The notes beneath the pieces were generated by a model that was not told the DNA's origin, did not search any database, and saw only the letters and a list, made by a program, of their open reading frames with translations. Positions 53,597 through 63,842 of a stretch of 64,000 nt of DNA are shown here, piece by piece. Source of the stretch: Sedimentibacter sp. (lineage in GTDB: Bacteria; Bacillota; Clostridia; Tissierellales; Sedimentibacteraceae); contig JAHDLA010000008.1 in the NCBI GenBank assembly GCA_018436705.1, positions 1 to 64,000 of the forward strand, read 5' to 3'. The stretch's first letter is position 1. Each line of letters opens with the position of its first letter. The translations under genes were made by a program, and so were the position numbers.

Positions 53597-54343
53597 CTAT
53601 AATACGGTTAATAATTCCGGTTCTCCATCGGTAATCGCAACCGTGTGCTCATAGTGAGCCGATGGTCTCCCATCAACAGTCACTACAGTCCAGTCGTTGC
53701 CAAGTACCTTAACATTATATGTTCCTGCATTGATCATAGGCTCAATGGCAAGGACCATTCCTTCTTGCAGCCGCGGTCCCTTGCCGGGCTTTCCAAAGTT
53801 AGGTATCTGCGGTGATTCATGCATATTCTTACCAACTCCGTGCCCCACATAGTCTCTTACTACCGAAAAGCCTTGACTTTCTGCATACTGCTGTATTGCA
53901 TGTGATATGTCAGACAACCTGTATGCTGTTTTAGCAAACTTAATTCCTTCATAAAAGCTTTGTTTTGTAGCTTCTACCAGTCGTTTTTTTTCGTCTTCGA
54001 CTTCTCCTACATAAAATGTCTTTGCACTGTCTCCCACGTATCCTTCAAAGGTTGCACCTATATCTACACTGATAATATCTCCTTCAACAAGTTTCCTGTC
54101 TGAAGGAAATCCGTGAACAACCTCATCATTTACAGAAGCACATATTGAAAACGGAAACCCGCCATAACCTTTAAAAGTAGGTATTGCATTTTGAGATTTC
54201 AGAAATTCTTCAACCAATTGGTCAAGTTCCATTGTAGTAATGCCGGGTTTAATATGCTTTCTCACAAGTTCATGTGACTGCGCAACTAACCTTCCGGCCT
54301 TTCTCATTACTTGTATTTCTCTTTTAGTCTTGAGGATAATCAT
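53597..54343 (-). CDS. map: Methionine aminopeptidase, type I
   Basis: The 248-residue metallo-enzyme removes the initiator methionine. Metal ligands are in [18 protein letters not shown] (Asp pair), [17 protein letters not shown] (His), AIEPMINAG (Glu) and [10 protein letters not shown] start at 54343, 2 bp after the adk stop, with GGGGAA 8 bp ahead; the ORF extension to 54370 lies inside adk. Confidence 0.97.
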   Translation of the reverse strand: MIILKTKREIQVMRKAGRLVAQSHELVRKHIKPGITTMELDQLVEEFLKSQNAIPTFKGYGGFPFSICASVNDEVVHGFPSDRKLVEGDIISVDIGATFEGYVGDSAKTFYVGEVEDEKKRLVEATKQSFYEGIKFAKTAYRLSDISHAIQQYAESQGFSVVRDYVGHGVGKNMHESPQIPNFGKPGKGPRLQEGMVLAIEPMINAGTYNVKVLGNDWTVVTVDGRPSAHYEHTVAITDGEPELLTVL

Positions 54344-54344
54344 A

Positions 54345-54992
54345 TTACTTATTCCCCATTTTCGCAACAACTTCTTTGCTAACCTCAGCTATTGGCTTTT
54401 CTCCATCTATATTTATTACTATGCCCTTTTGAGTATAATAATTTATAAGCGGTTGTGTCTGCTCTAGGTAAACATTGATTCTCTTTGCAACTGTTTCTTC
54501 AACATCATCTTTTCTCTGAAGAAGTTCACCGTTACATTTGTCGCAAATTCCTTCTTTTTTCGGTCTGTTGAATGTCATGTGATATGTCTGACCACAGTCT
54601 TTGCACACTCTTCTTCCAACAGCACGTTCAACAAGAAGTTCCTTTCTTACTTCTATGTTAACAACATAGTCTAATTTTTGATTCATACTTGCTAAAGCAT
54701 CTTCAAGGGCATCTGCCTGGACAATTGTTCTAGGAAAACCGTCCAAAAGAAATCCGTTCTTACAGTCATCCTGCTGAAGTCTGTCTTTAACTAATTCAAC
54801 TGTCAATTCATCTGGAACAAGCAATCCTTTATCCATGTATTCCTTAGCTTTTTTACCCAGAACAGTTCCCTCTTTTATATTCTTACGAAATATATCTCCC
54901 GTAGAAATGTGTGGTATTGAAAATTCCTTTACAATTGTATCCGCTTGGGTTCCTTTGCCGGCTCCCGGCGGTCCCAATAAAATTGCTCTCAT
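54345..54992 (-). CDS. adk: Adenylate kinase, zinc-ribbon LID
   Basis: The 215-residue enzyme interconverts ATP + AMP and 2 ADP. P-loop [11 protein letters not shown] (residues 6-16), DGFPRT, and a LID zinc site of Cys130, Cys133, Cys150 and Cys153. The zinc LID is usual in Gram-positives. It lies between secY and map. Confidence 0.98.
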   Translation of the reverse strand: MRAILLGPPGAGKGTQADTIVKEFSIPHISTGDIFRKNIKEGTVLGKKAKEYMDKGLLVPDELTVELVKDRLQQDDCKNGFLLDGFPRTIVQADALEDALASMNQKLDYVVNIEVRKELLVERAVGRRVCKDCGQTYHMTFNRPKKEGICDKCNGELLQRKDDVEETVAKRINVYLEQTQPLINYYTQKGIVINIDGEKPIAEVSKEVVAKMGNK

Positions 54993-55007
54993 TTTCCTTA
55001 CCTCTCT

Positions 55008-56276
55008 TTACTTCAAAAATCCTTTGTAGTGTCTCATTAACATTTGAGCTTCAACCTGCTTCATAGTTTCAAGTGCAACACCTGTTACGATCAGCAATGA
55101 AGTTCCTCCAAAATAAATGTTTAAATCAGTAAATGACAATATCAAAGTTGGTATTGTAGCAATAACTGCAAGTGCAACTGCACCAGCAATTGTAATTCTG
55201 TTTAGCACTCTGTTTAAATATTCTGCAGTAGGTCTTCCAGGTCTGATACCAGGTATAAATCCTCCGTTTTCCTTCAAAGTAGTAGAGTATTCAAACGGAT
55301 TGAACTGTACTGCTGTATAGAAATACGTAAAGAATATTATAAGCAAAATATTTAACAATGTATATACATATATTCCCGGGCTCTGAGCAGTTGAAAAATA
55401 TTTTTCAACTCCACCAGCCATACTTGGGACAAAAAACGCCAATGTTTGCGGTATAGCTAAGAGTGTTGAAGCAAATATTACTGGCATAACTCCTGCCATT
55501 AATACTTTCATCGGAATATGTGTGCTTTGTCCGCCATACATTTTTCTTCCGACAACTCTCTTTGCATACTGAACCGGTACTCTTCGCTCACCTTGCTGTA
55601 TAGCAATAACTCCAACAACGATTATAAGCGCAAATACCAGGAACAATATAATTTCAATAAAACTTACTGAACCATTTTGAGCCTGAAAAATAACTCTTCC
55701 TACATCTGACGGGTATCTTGATATAATACCAATCATAATAATCAGTGATATACCATTTCCTATACCTCTATCAGTAATCAACTCTCCAAGCCACATCAGA
55801 AATGCCGTACCTGCCGTAAGCACTATTATAACCGACACAATTGATAAAAAGCTCTGATCAATGATGGCTTGATTAAAAAATCCAACACTGTATGCAGTTG
55901 CTTGAATCAAAGCAAGTACAACAGTTATATACCTGGTCCACTGACCCATTTTCTTCTTTCCATCTTCACGCTTAAACATTTCTTCAAGCTTAGGAATAGC
56001 AATTGCTAAAAGTTGAAGAATAATTGAAGCCGTAATATATGGATAAATATTTAAAGCAAATATTGTAAAATCTTTGAAAGCTCCTCCGGACATCATATCA
56101 AAGAAGTCCAACAAGCCTCCTGCACTGCCTGAAAACATGTTACTTACTACAGCTCTATCTATGCCCGGAACAGGTATCACAGCCCCGAGTCTGTATACAA
56201 CTAACATCAAAAATGTGAATGTCATTCTTTTTCTTAAATCAGGTATTTTCCATGCATTTTTCAAAGTTTCAAACAA
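55008..56276 (-). CDS. secY: Protein translocase subunit SecY
   Basis: The 422-residue channel protein has ten membrane helices; AVIPVPGIDRAVV opens the periplasmic loop, and RRVPVQYAKRVVGRKMYGGQ is the SecA/ribosome-binding cytoplasmic loop. It forms the SecYEG channel. It starts 1 bp before the rplO stop region (rplO ends 56277), 15 bp above adk. Confidence 0.98.
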   Translation of the reverse strand: MFETLKNAWKIPDLRKRMTFTFLMLVVYRLGAVIPVPGIDRAVVSNMFSGSAGGLLDFFDMMSGGAFKDFTIFALNIYPYITASIILQLLAIAIPKLEEMFKREDGKKKMGQWTRYITVVLALIQATAYSVGFFNQAIIDQSFLSIVSVIIVLTAGTAFLMWLGELITDRGIGNGISLIIMIGIISRYPSDVGRVIFQAQNGSVSFIEIILFLVFALIIVVGVIAIQQGERRVPVQYAKRVVGRKMYGGQSTHIPMKVLMAGVMPVIFASTLLAIPQTLAFFVPSMAGGVEKYFSTAQSPGIYVYTLLNILLIIFFTYFYTAVQFNPFEYSTTLKENGGFIPGIRPGRPTAEYLNRVLNRITIAGAVALAVIATIPTLILSFTDLNIYFGGTSLLIVTGVALETMKQVEAQMLMRHYKGFLK

Positions 56277-56717
56277 CTAGATCACCTCAGCTTTTCCACC
56301 AGCAGCTTCTATCTTTTCTACCGCTGTTTTGCTGAATTTATGAGCCTTAACAGTTAGTTTCTTTTTAAGTTCACCATCTCCAAGCACCTTTATTCCGTCA
56401 AGTTGTTTTTTAATGATACCTTCTGATTTAAGAAGTTCCGGAGTTATTTCTGCTCCATCTTCGAATCTATTAAATGTTTCAACATTAACCTCAGCGTATT
56501 GAGTTCCAAAAATATTTGTAAATCCTCTTTTTGGAAGTCTCCTGTAAAGAGGCATCTGTCCGCCTTCAAATCCTGGTCTTACTCCACCGCCTGAACGAGA
56601 TTTCTGACCGTTCATACCTCTTCCGGCAGTTTTTCCTTGTCCTGTGGCTGTACCTCTTCCTAATCTCTTCCTGTTTTTCGTACTACCAGGATTAGGTTTT
56701 AATTCATGAAGTTTCAT
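56277..56717 (-). CDS. rplO: 50S ribosomal protein L15
   Basis: The 146-residue protein, [20 protein letters not shown] then [20 protein letters not shown], is full-length L15. AAGGAGGTGTTAAA precedes the ATG, and its end touches secY. Confidence 0.98.
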   Translation of the reverse strand: MKLHELKPNPGSTKNRKRLGRGTATGQGKTAGRGMNGQKSRSGGGVRPGFEGGQMPLYRRLPKRGFTNIFGTQYAEVNVETFNRFEDGAEITPELLKSEGIIKKQLDGIKVLGDGELKKKLTVKAHKFSKTAVEKIEAAGGKAEVI

Positions 56718-56737
56718 TTTAACACCTCCTTATAGTT

Positions 56738-56914
56738 TTATTCTACAACCTCTACCATGTGCTCTACTTTTTTGATCATTCCTCTGATTTGAGGTGTATC
56801 TTCTTTTTCAACCACTTGGCCTATTTTTCTCAAACCCAAAGCTTCCATATTCTTTATCTGATTAGGTGTTCTAGAATTGATGCTTCTGATTTGTTTTATT
56901 TTTATCTTTGCCAT
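56738..56914 (-). CDS. rpmD: 50S ribosomal protein L30
   Basis: The 58-residue protein starts AKIKIKQIRSINSRTPNQIK. I use ATG 56914 (AGAGGTGAAAATT ahead); the frame opens 9 bp earlier. Bacterial short L30, between rpsE and rplO. Confidence 0.97.
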   Translation of the reverse strand: MAKIKIKQIRSINSRTPNQIKNMEALGLRKIGQVVEKEDTPQIRGMIKKVEHMVEVVE

Positions 56915-56926
56915 AATTTTCACCTC

Positions 56927-57436
56927 TTAACCTAGTATTTCTTCTACTGATTTACCTCTGACTTTAGCTACATCTTCAGGCTTTTTTAGAAGTTTTAAGG
57001 CTTCAATTGTTGCATTTACTACGTTTCTAGGATTACTTGATCCTAATGATTTTGTCCTTATATCCCTAACTCCAGCTAATTCTAACACTGCACGAACAGG
57101 TCCACCAGCTATAATTCCTGTACCTTCTTTAGCTGGTTTAACAAGAACTCTGCCTGCGCCATATCTGCCAATTATTTCATGTGGCACTGTAGTGTTAATC
57201 AGTGGCACTTCAATCATATTCTTTTTAGCATCTTGGATGGCTTTTCTGATCGCGTCTGGAATTTCGATAGCTTTTGCCATTCCAATTCCAACATGACCAT
57301 TCTCATCACCAACTACAACTAAGACAGAAAATCTAAAGTTTCTACCGCCCTTAACAACCTTTGTAACACGGTTGATACTGATAACTTTTTCTTTAACGTC
57401 CAGTTGGCTTGCATCTATACGTCCACGTTGTTCCAT
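56927..57436 (-). CDS. rpsE: 30S ribosomal protein S5
   Basis: The 169-residue protein has the double-stranded RNA-binding N domain ([24 protein letters not shown]) and [20 protein letters not shown]. Important for decoding accuracy; the spectinomycin-contact loop ([10 protein letters not shown]) shows no obvious change. Confidence 0.98.
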   Translation of the reverse strand: MEQRGRIDASQLDVKEKVISINRVTKVVKGGRNFRFSVLVVVGDENGHVGIGMAKAIEIPDAIRKAIQDAKKNMIEVPLINTTVPHEIIGRYGAGRVLVKPAKEGTGIIAGGPVRAVLELAGVRDIRTKSLGSSNPRNVVNATIEALKLLKKPEDVAKVRGKSVEEILG

Positions 57437-57450
57437 GACTAACCTCCTTA

Positions 57451-57819
57451 TTAAAATTCAAGTCCGCTTTCTCTTGCTCCATCTGCGAGTAATTTTACTC
57501 TTCCGTGATATAAATATCCGCCTCTATCGAAAACTACTGTATTTATACCTTTGTTTTTCGCTCTTTCTCCTACTGTCTTGCCTACCAGTTTAGCTGCTTC
57601 TGATTTAGTAAGTTCTGCTGTCTGTCCTTGCAGTTCTTTATCTAATGTAGATGCGCAAGCAAGAGTTGTTCCAGTAGCATCATCAATTACTTGAGCGTAT
57701 ATGTGCTTAGAGCTTTTAAATATATTTAATCTTGGTCTCTCAGGAGTTCCTACGATTTTGTTTCTAATACTATAGTGTCTTTCTCTTCTTTTTTGATTTT
57801 TATCAATTTTTTTAAGCAC
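57451..57819 (-). CDS. rplR: 50S ribosomal protein L18
   Basis: The 122-residue protein opens with a basic tail and has [18 protein letters not shown] and [20 protein letters not shown], standard L18, which binds 5S rRNA. Confidence 0.98.
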   Translation of the reverse strand: MLKKIDKNQKRRERHYSIRNKIVGTPERPRLNIFKSSKHIYAQVIDDATGTTLACASTLDKELQGQTAELTKSEAAKLVGKTVGERAKNKGINTVVFDRGGYLYHGRVKLLADGARESGLEF

Positions 57820-57840
57820 TAATACTCACTCCTTTCTCAA

Positions 57841-58380
57841 TTATTTACCAGTTTTACCTGCTTTACGTCTAACAACTTCGTTAGTGTATTTAATACCCTT
57901 GCCCTTGTATGGTTCAGGTCTTCTCCAGTCTCTGATTACAGCTGCATAATTTCCTACTTGCTGCTTATCGATACCTTTTACTACTATTTTATTAGTTCCT
58001 TCAACAGCTGTTTCAATTCCTTTTGGATCTTCCATTTCAACAGGATGTGAAAAACCTAAGTTTAATACTAATTTGTTTCCTTGCTTTTGTGCTCTATATC
58101 CAACACCTACTATTTCAAGTGACTTAGAAAATCCGTCAGTAACTCCAACTACCATGTTGTTTACAAGAGTTCTTGTAAGTCCGTGGAGTGATCTGTATCG
58201 CTTTTCATCGTTGGGTCTTGAAACGTTGATTACTGAACCTTCAACTTCAATCGTCATTTCTTTTGGAAGCTGTTGTTCAATTTGTCCCTTTGGCCCTTTA
58301 ACAACTGCATAATTGTTTTTATCAATTGATATTTCTACATTAGCAGGTATATTTACAGGTTTAATACCTATTCTTGACAT
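57841..58380 (-). CDS. rplF: 50S ribosomal protein L6
   Basis: The 179-residue protein starts [20 protein letters not shown] and ends [20 protein letters not shown], with two repeats of the L6 fold. Confidence 0.98.
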   Translation of the reverse strand: MSRIGIKPVNIPANVEISIDKNNYAVVKGPKGQIEQQLPKEMTIEVEGSVINVSRPNDEKRYRSLHGLTRTLVNNMVVGVTDGFSKSLEIVGVGYRAQKQGNKLVLNLGFSHPVEMEDPKGIETAVEGTNKIVVKGIDKQQVGNYAAVIRDWRRPEPYKGKGIKYTNEVVRRKAGKTGK

Positions 58381-58404
58381 CTTAGCACCTCCTATTCGTT
58401 ATTA

Positions 58405-58803
58405 TTACCATACGTAGCAGATTACTTCTCCGCCAACACCCTGTGTTCTTGCTTTTTTATCAGTCACAATTCCTTGTGAAGTTGAAAGTATAGCTATACC
58501 CAAGCCGCCTAAAACCTTAGGAGTTTCGTCTTTTCCAACATAAACTCTAAGTCCAGGTTTTGAGATTCTCTTAATTCCTGTTATAACTCTTTCTTTATTT
58601 TGCTGGTATTTAAGCTCAGCTCTTATTATACCTTGCTTACCGTCATCTATAACATCAAAACCCTTAATATATCCTTCTTCTAATAATATGTTAGCTATTT
58701 CCTTCTTAATTTTAGAAGCCGGAATATCAACAAATTCATGTTTTGAATGATTAGCATTTCTTATTCTCGTTAACATATCTGCGATAGGATCTGTCATTAC
58801 CAT
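58405..58803 (-). CDS. rpsH: 30S ribosomal protein S8
   Basis: The 132-residue protein, [20 protein letters not shown] to [11 protein letters not shown], is S8, which in many bacteria represses the spc operon. Start 58803 has GGAGG 8 bp ahead; ATG 58797 is the alternative. Confidence 0.98.
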   Translation of the reverse strand: MVMTDPIADMLTRIRNANHSKHEFVDIPASKIKKEIANILLEEGYIKGFDVIDDGKQGIIRAELKYQQNKERVITGIKRISKPGLRVYVGKDETPKVLGGLGIAILSTSQGIVTDKKARTQGVGGEVICYVW

Positions 58804-58832
58804 GTAAGTAACCTCCTTCCATTATATAAATT

Positions 58833-59018
58833 TTACCAACTAGCTTTTTTAACGCCAGGTATCTGACCCTTATAAGCCAGTTCTCTAAAGCATATACGGC
58901 ATATACCGAATTTCCTTAAATAAGCATGAGGTCTTCCACAAATTTTGCATCTTGTATATTCTCTCGTTGAGAATTTTTGTTTTCTCTGTTGTTTAACTTT
59001 TAGAGATGTCTTTGCCAT
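58833..59018 (-). CDS. rpsN: 30S ribosomal protein S14, zinc type
   Basis: The 61-residue S14Z has zinc ligands Cys24, Cys27, Cys40 and Cys43 and ends [11 protein letters not shown]. The short zinc type in the spc operon; the long type is absent from this window. Confidence 0.98.
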   Translation of the reverse strand: MAKTSLKVKQQRKQKFSTREYTRCKICGRPHAYLRKFGICRICFRELAYKGQIPGVKKASW

Positions 59019-59031
59019 TTCGTTCCCTCCC

Positions 59032-59571
59032 TTACTTACTAAAAGGCATTCCCATTAATTTCAAAAGCTCACGTGCTTCTTCATCAGTGTTAGCTGTGGT
59101 TGTTATGATTATGTCCATACCTCTTAATTTATCAATTTTATCGTAATTTATTTCCGGAAATATCAATTGCTCTTTAATTCCTAAAGCATAGTTTCCTCTT
59201 CCGTCAAAAGATGATTTTGAAACGCCTCTAAAGTCTCTTACTCTTGGCAATGCTATGTTTACAAGTTTATCAAAGAATTCATACATATGATTTCCTCTCA
59301 GTGTAACCTTGCAACCCACTGCCATACCTTCTCTGACCTTAAAGTTTGAGATTGATTTTCTAGCCTTAGTAACAACAGGCTTCTGGCCTGCTATCACCGT
59401 CAATTCCTCAACAGCGTTGTCTAAAAATTTCTGATTTTCCTTAGCTTCGCCCACGCCCATATTAATAACTATCTTTTCTATTTTAGGTGCCTGCATAATG
59501 CTTTTATACTGAAATTTTTCTATCAGCGCCGGCACTACTTGTTCATTATATGTCGCTTTTAATCTAGCCAT
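59032..59571 (-). CDS. rplE: 50S ribosomal protein L5
   Basis: The 179-residue protein has [20 protein letters not shown] and [20 protein letters not shown]; binds 5S rRNA and P-site tRNA. Confidence 0.98.
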   Translation of the reverse strand: MARLKATYNEQVVPALIEKFQYKSIMQAPKIEKIVINMGVGEAKENQKFLDNAVEELTVIAGQKPVVTKARKSISNFKVREGMAVGCKVTLRGNHMYEFFDKLVNIALPRVRDFRGVSKSSFDGRGNYALGIKEQLIFPEINYDKIDKLRGMDIIITTTANTDEEARELLKLMGMPFSK

Positions 59572-59598
59572 ATAGTTCGTACCTCCTTTCGAGCATTA

Positions 59599-59904
59599 TT
59601 ATAAAACTGAACCGCACTTTTTGCATGCTCTTACTTTTTTTCCGTTTTCTATTTTAGCTTCAGTTCTAACGCCTGATTTGCATTTTTCACAGTATATCAT
59701 AACATTCGAAGCGTTAATCGCTCCTTCTTGGTGCAATATGCCTGCCTGCTGCATTTGATTAGTAGCTTTTTGATGCTTAGTAACCATTCTTACACCTTCG
59801 ACAATGACTTTGTTCTGCTTTGGTAAGCTATTGAGTACCTTGCCTATTTTGCCTTTGTCACTGCCTGATATAACTACAACTTTATCGCCTTTTTTTACGT
59901 GCAT
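59599..59904 (-). CDS. rplX: 50S ribosomal protein L24
   Basis: The 101-residue protein has the KOW motif (KKGDKVVVISGSDKGKIGKV) and a C-terminal zinc-ribbon-like CxxC ... CxxC (YCEKC, ACKKC). An assembly initiator binding 23S domain I. Confidence 0.98.
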   Translation of the reverse strand: MHVKKGDKVVVISGSDKGKIGKVLNSLPKQNKVIVEGVRMVTKHQKATNQMQQAGILHQEGAINASNVMIYCEKCKSGVRTEAKIENGKKVRACKKCGSVL

Positions 59905-59919
59905 TCTTTACACCTCCCA

Positions 59920-60288
59920 TTAAAGTACTTCCGGTGCCAGCGAGATAATCTTCATAAACTTTCCATCTCTTAATTCTCTTGTTACAGGTCCAAATATACG
60001 AGTTCCTACAGGTGTCTTATCATCCTTTACTATAACTGCCGCATTTTCATCAAATCTGATATACGTACCGTCTTGTCTTCTGACACCTTTTTTTGTTCTT
60101 ACGATAACAGCCTTAACTACATCACCCTTCTTAACAACTCCTCCAGGTGTTGCAGATTTAACCGCACATACAACTATATCGCCAATATTACCGTATTTTC
60201 TTATTGAACCGCCCATTACTCTTATTACAAGCACTTCCTTAGCTCCAGAATTATCTGCGACTCTCAATCTTGACTCATTTTGTATCAT
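59920..60288 (-). CDS. rplN: 50S ribosomal protein L14
   Basis: The 122-residue protein, [20 protein letters not shown] to [12 protein letters not shown], is L14, located near the intersubunit bridges. Confidence 0.98.
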   Translation of the reverse strand: MIQNESRLRVADNSGAKEVLVIRVMGGSIRKYGNIGDIVVCAVKSATPGGVVKKGDVVKAVIVRTKKGVRRQDGTYIRFDENAAVIVKDDKTPVGTRIFGPVTRELRDGKFMKIISLAPEVL

Positions 60289-60319
60289 GACTTCTACCTC
60301 CCTTCAATTGTCTTAGGGT

Positions 60320-60574
60320 TTATTTAGCTTCCTCTAATATTTCAACTAATCTCCAGCATTTTTCTTTTGATAATGGTCTGGTTTCCATTATTTTAACTAT
60401 ATCTCCAACTTTGCACTTGTTCTCTTCATCATGTGCTTTGTATTTCTTAGTCATTTTAATCTGTTTCTTATAAAGAGGATGTGCTACAAGCTTTTCAGTA
60501 GCAACTACGACTGTTTTATCCATTTTATCACTTACTACTTTTCCAATTCTTACTTTTCTGTTGCCTCTTTCCAA
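60320..60574 (-). CDS. rpsQ: 30S ribosomal protein S17, TTG start
   Basis: The 84-residue protein, [20 protein letters not shown] to [14 protein letters not shown], is S17. I place the start at TTG 60574: AAGGAGG lies 7 bp ahead of it, and the family begins E-R-G-N; the reading frame upstream from ATG 60601 overlaps the binding site and rpmC end. Confidence 0.95.
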   Translation of the reverse strand: MERGNRKVRIGKVVSDKMDKTVVVATEKLVAHPLYKKQIKMTKKYKAHDEENKCKVGDIVKIMETRPLSKEKCWRLVEILEEAK

Positions 60575-60590
60575 AGTAAATCCTCCTTTC

Positions 60591-60794
60591 TTACTGCGCA
60601 TTAATGTTTAATTCACGTTCTCTAAGAACTGTTTTAACACGCGCAATATCTTTCTTGACTTTCTTTATTCTCATCGGATTGTCAAGCTCTCCGGTTGCAA
60701 GTTGAAATCTTAAATTGAAAAGTTCTGTTTTTAAATCCAATACCGACTTGTTCAACTCTTCAACTGACTTATTTCTTAATTCATTAGCTTTCAT
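60591..60794 (-). CDS. rpmC: 50S ribosomal protein L29
   Basis: The 67-residue protein starts [20 protein letters not shown] with two antiparallel helices. I use ATG 60794; the longer frame to 60869 lies in rplP, which it overlaps by 11 bp. L29 sits at the tunnel exit. Confidence 0.96.
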   Translation of the reverse strand: MKANELRNKSVEELNKSVLDLKTELFNLRFQLATGELDNPMRIKKVKKDIARVKTVLRERELNINAQ

Positions 60795-61227
60795 TTGCTT
60801 CACCATCCTTTTCTGATGCCTGATCTTTGGTAACAAATTTGCATTTGATAGGCAATTTATGCATGGCAAGTCTCATTGCTTCTCTAGCTACTTCTTCAGC
60901 AACTCCTGACATTTCGAATAATACTCTGCCAGGTTTAACTACTGCTACCCAGTATTCAGGTGATCCCTTTCCTTTACCCATACGAGTCTCGGCTGGTTTT
61001 TTAGTTACTGGTTTATCCGGGAATATTTTAATCCAAATTTGACCGCCTCTCTTAACCGATCTAGTCATAGCTCTTCTGGCAGCTTCAATTTGGTTTGATG
61101 TAATCCAAGCTGGTTCTAATGCTTGTAGTCCGTAGTCGCCGTAAGTAACCTTGTTGCCTCTCGTTGCAACACCGGTCATTCTTCCTCTTTGTTGTTTACG
61201 GCGTTTTACTCTTTTAGGCATTAACAT
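60784..61227 (-). CDS. rplP: 50S ribosomal protein L16
   Basis: The 147-residue protein has [40 protein letters not shown] and [20 protein letters not shown], standard L16 at the A-site. The start ATG 61227 has AGGAGG 7 bp ahead; ATG 61221 is possible. Confidence 0.98.
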   Translation of the reverse strand: MLMPKRVKRRKQQRGRMTGVATRGNKVTYGDYGLQALEPAWITSNQIEAARRAMTRSVKRGGQIWIKIFPDKPVTKKPAETRMGKGKGSPEYWVAVVKPGRVLFEMSGVAEEVAREAMRLAMHKLPIKCKFVTKDQASEKDGEANES

Positions 61228-61254
61228 AATTATTCCTCCTTCCTTCAGGACTTA

Positions 61255-62001
61255 TTACTTTCTATCTCTTTCTCTTTTAAAATTATTATTAGATCTTCTT
61301 TTTCTCTTGTTATCTCTATTATCGTTCATAGCTTTTACTGGTTCACGGTTATCTGATAACAATTGACCTTTCTTTCTAAGAACTTCACCTCTGCAAATCC
61401 AAACCTTAACACCTATTTTTCCGAATGTTGTGTTTGCTTCTGCAAAGCCATAGCTTATATCAGCTCTTAAAGTTTGAAGAGGTATTTTACCATCTGAATA
61501 TCCTTCAGTTCTAGCCATATCAGCTCCGTTCAATCTTCCTGATACGCTTGTTTTAATACCTTTTGCACCTAATTTCATTGTTCTTTGCATAGACTGTTTC
61601 ATAGCTCTTCTGAAAGATATACGCTTTTCAATCTGGCTTGCTATATTTTCTGCAACCAACTGAGCGTTTAATTCAGGAACCTTTATTTCTTCTACATTAA
61701 TTATAACAGTCTTACCTGTCATTTTTTCTATATTAGTTTTTAAGCCGTCAACACCAGAACCGCCTTTACCAATTATCATACCTGGTTTTGCTGTGAACAC
61801 ACTTACCTTAATTCTGCTGGCAAATCTTTCGATTTCAATCTTTGCTATTCCTGCCTGATTCATTGTGCTTATTATAAACTCACGAATCTTGTAGTCTTCA
61901 GCTAAATTTTCGCCGAAACTCTTTTTGTCAGCATACCATTTAGAATCCCAATCATTGATTATACCAACTCTAAGTCCATGAGGGTTTACCTTCTGACCCA
62001 T
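61255..62001 (-). CDS. rpsC: 30S ribosomal protein S3
   Basis: The 248-residue protein opens [20 protein letters not shown], with the KH domain [17 protein letters not shown]. The C terminus is longer and very basic ([20 protein letters not shown]), about 25-30 residues beyond the usual end, an intrinsically disordered extension. Confidence 0.97.
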   Translation of the reverse strand: MGQKVNPHGLRVGIINDWDSKWYADKKSFGENLAEDYKIREFIISTMNQAGIAKIEIERFASRIKVSVFTAKPGMIIGKGGSGVDGLKTNIEKMTGKTVIINVEEIKVPELNAQLVAENIASQIEKRISFRRAMKQSMQRTMKLGAKGIKTSVSGRLNGADMARTEGYSDGKIPLQTLRADISYGFAEANTTFGKIGVKVWICRGEVLRKKGQLLSDNREPVKAMNDNRDNKRKRRSNNNFKRERDRK

Positions 62002-62021
62002 TTTTTACCTCCTTTGCTGTT

Positions 62022-62357
62022 CTATTCTCTCTCTTTTACTACAGCTCCAATATGGCTGCTTCTTTTCAGTATTTTATATGCTGCTCCCTTTGATCTCGGT
62101 CTCCATCTCTTAAGAGTTGGACCTTGATTAGCATAAACTTCGGAAACATATAATTTATCTCTATCCATTTCAAAGTTATTTTCAGCATTTGCCGTAGCTG
62201 ATTTAACTACTTTTTCTAAAATTTTAGCTCCCTTACTTGGGTAAAATTTTAAAATTGCCAAAGCTTCGTCAACTTGCTTTCCTCTTACCATATCACATAC
62301 GAATCTCATTTTTCTAGGTGATACTCTTATATATTTAGCAACTGCTCTTGCTTCCAT
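62022..62357 (-). CDS. rplV: 50S ribosomal protein L22
   Basis: The 111-residue protein, [20 protein letters not shown] to [11 protein letters not shown], is L22, lining the exit tunnel; its loop ([17 protein letters not shown]) looks normal for macrolide contact. Confidence 0.98.
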   Translation of the reverse strand: MEARAVAKYIRVSPRKMRFVCDMVRGKQVDEALAILKFYPSKGAKILEKVVKSATANAENNFEMDRDKLYVSEVYANQGPTLKRWRPRSKGAAYKILKRSSHIGAVVKERE

Positions 62358-62375
62358 TTAAGCTTGCCTCCCTTC

Positions 62376-62657
62376 TTATTTAACTTTTGAAGATTTATCA
62401 GTCTTATCATGTCCTCTATAAGTCCTTGTTGGAGCAAATTCACCGAGTTTGTGTCCAACCATATCTTCAGTTATATATACAGGAACGTGCTTTCTGCCAT
62501 CATGTATAGCTAATGTATGGCCTACCATTTCGGGGAATATTGTTGATCTTCTAGACCAAGTTTTTAATACTTTTTTATTGTTTGCTTCATTCATTTCCAC
62601 AATCTTTTTCATAAGACTAGGTTCACAATAAGGCCCTTTTTTTAATGATCTACCCAT
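62376..62657 (-). CDS. rpsS: 30S ribosomal protein S19
   Basis: The 93-residue protein starts [20 protein letters not shown] and ends [21 protein letters not shown] lies before the ATG. Confidence 0.98.
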   Translation of the reverse strand: MGRSLKKGPYCEPSLMKKIVEMNEANNKKVLKTWSRRSTIFPEMVGHTLAIHDGRKHVPVYITEDMVGHKLGEFAPTRTYRGHDKTDKSSKVK

Positions 62658-62690
62658 TCACTATTTCCTCCTTTCACTAACCTATTAAAA

Positions 62691-63524
62691 CTATTTTGTA
62701 TTTCTTCTCTTAACAATCATCTTGTCGGATTTTTTATTTTTCTTACGAGTTTTCAAACCAAGTGCCGGTTTACCCCAAGGAGTAACAGGTCCTGGTCTAC
62801 CAACAGGAGCTCTACCTTCACCACCACCGTGTGGATGGTCGTTAGGATTCATTACGGAACCTCTTACTGTAGGTCTGATACCCATATGTCTTTTTCTTCC
62901 GGCTTTACCTATTGTTATATTTTCATGATCTAAGTTTCCTACCTGACCAATTGTAGCTCTGCAGTCCATGCTTACCATTCTAACTTCGCCGCTTGGAAGT
63001 CTAACCTGAGCATACTTACCTTCTTTAGCCATAAGCTGAGCTGAGTTGCCAGCTGAACGTACCATTTGTGCACCTTTACCAGGTTTTAATTCTATGTTGT
63101 GAATCAATGTACCAACAGGAATATTTCTTACAGGAAGTGCATTTCCTATTTTTATATCCGCATCAGGTCCAGAAACAATTGTATCACCAACAGCTAATTT
63201 ATAAGGAGCTATTATATATTTCTTTTCTCCATCTGCATAGTTTATAAGAGCTATATTCGCACTTCTGTTAGGATCATACTCAATTGTAGCAACTTTTCCT
63301 GGAACTCCGTCTTTATTTCTTTTAAAATCAATGATTCTATATTTTCTCTTTTCTCCACCGCCCTGATGACGTACTGTTATTCTGCCGTATGCGTTTCTTC
63401 CGGCTTTATTCTTTAATGGAGCTAAAAGAGATTTCTCAGGTTCATTAGTTGTTATTTCTTCAAATGTTGAAACTGTCATTTGTCTCAACGCCGGAGAGGT
63501 TGGTCTGTATTTTCTAATACCCAT
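62691..63524 (-). CDS. rplB: 50S ribosomal protein L2
   Basis: The 277-residue protein has [40 protein letters not shown] and the peptidyl-transferase-proximal [33 protein letters not shown] precedes the ATG. It is separated from rplW by an unusual 315-bp spacer. Confidence 0.98.
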   Translation of the reverse strand: MGIRKYRPTSPALRQMTVSTFEEITTNEPEKSLLAPLKNKAGRNAYGRITVRHQGGGEKRKYRIIDFKRNKDGVPGKVATIEYDPNRSANIALINYADGEKKYIIAPYKLAVGDTIVSGPDADIKIGNALPVRNIPVGTLIHNIELKPGKGAQMVRSAGNSAQLMAKEGKYAQVRLPSGEVRMVSMDCRATIGQVGNLDHENITIGKAGRKRHMGIRPTVRGSVMNPNDHPHGGGEGRAPVGRPGPVTPWGKPALGLKTRKKNKKSDKMIVKRRNTK

Positions 63525-63600
63525 GAGATTTTCCTCCTTTTTTTGATCTACTATCTTTTAATTACATTCTTGTGCCCTTAGTTAGCTTAACATAAGGGGT

Positions 63601-63842
63601 TCGCAGGGAAATTCACTAATTTATTTGCTCCTAACGTCGCATAAATTAGGAATTTTGTGCGTTTGACCTACCAACAATTTTTCTCTCCCTATCGGTCGAA
63701 AAAATTGGGTTAGGGCTTCGCGCAGTCTCATTCACCAATTTATTTGCTCCCTTTGGTCGCATAAATTGGGAATTCGTTGCGAAAGACCTACCAACAATTT
63801 TTCTCTCCCTATCGGTCGAAAAAATTGGGTTAGGGCTTCTTA
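63601..63842 (-). repeat. Two tandem 120-bp units with four structured hairpins
   Basis: Units 63601-63720 and 63721-63840 are about 75-80% identical (last 55 bp nearly identical). Each holds two hairpins: A-type (63616-63649; 63735-63769) and B-type (63675-63707; 63795-63827). All share, on the minus strand, a core CGACC-loop-GGGAG (CGAC-loop-GGAG in one) in which CC/GG and flanking pairs surround a tandem G.A/A.G mismatch, capped by a 3-4 nt loop, on an AU-rich 8-9 bp outer stem. Outer stems CTAATTTAT/ATAAATTAG and CCAATTTAT/ATAAATTGG differ by a compensatory C:G to U:A change. The rest of 63525-63600 shows nothing but the rplB binding site. Confidence 0.85.

Noticed and set aside
63601..63842. 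CRISPR array
   Set aside because: Only two long imperfect units with internal hairpins; no short identical repeats with unique spacers and no cas genes.
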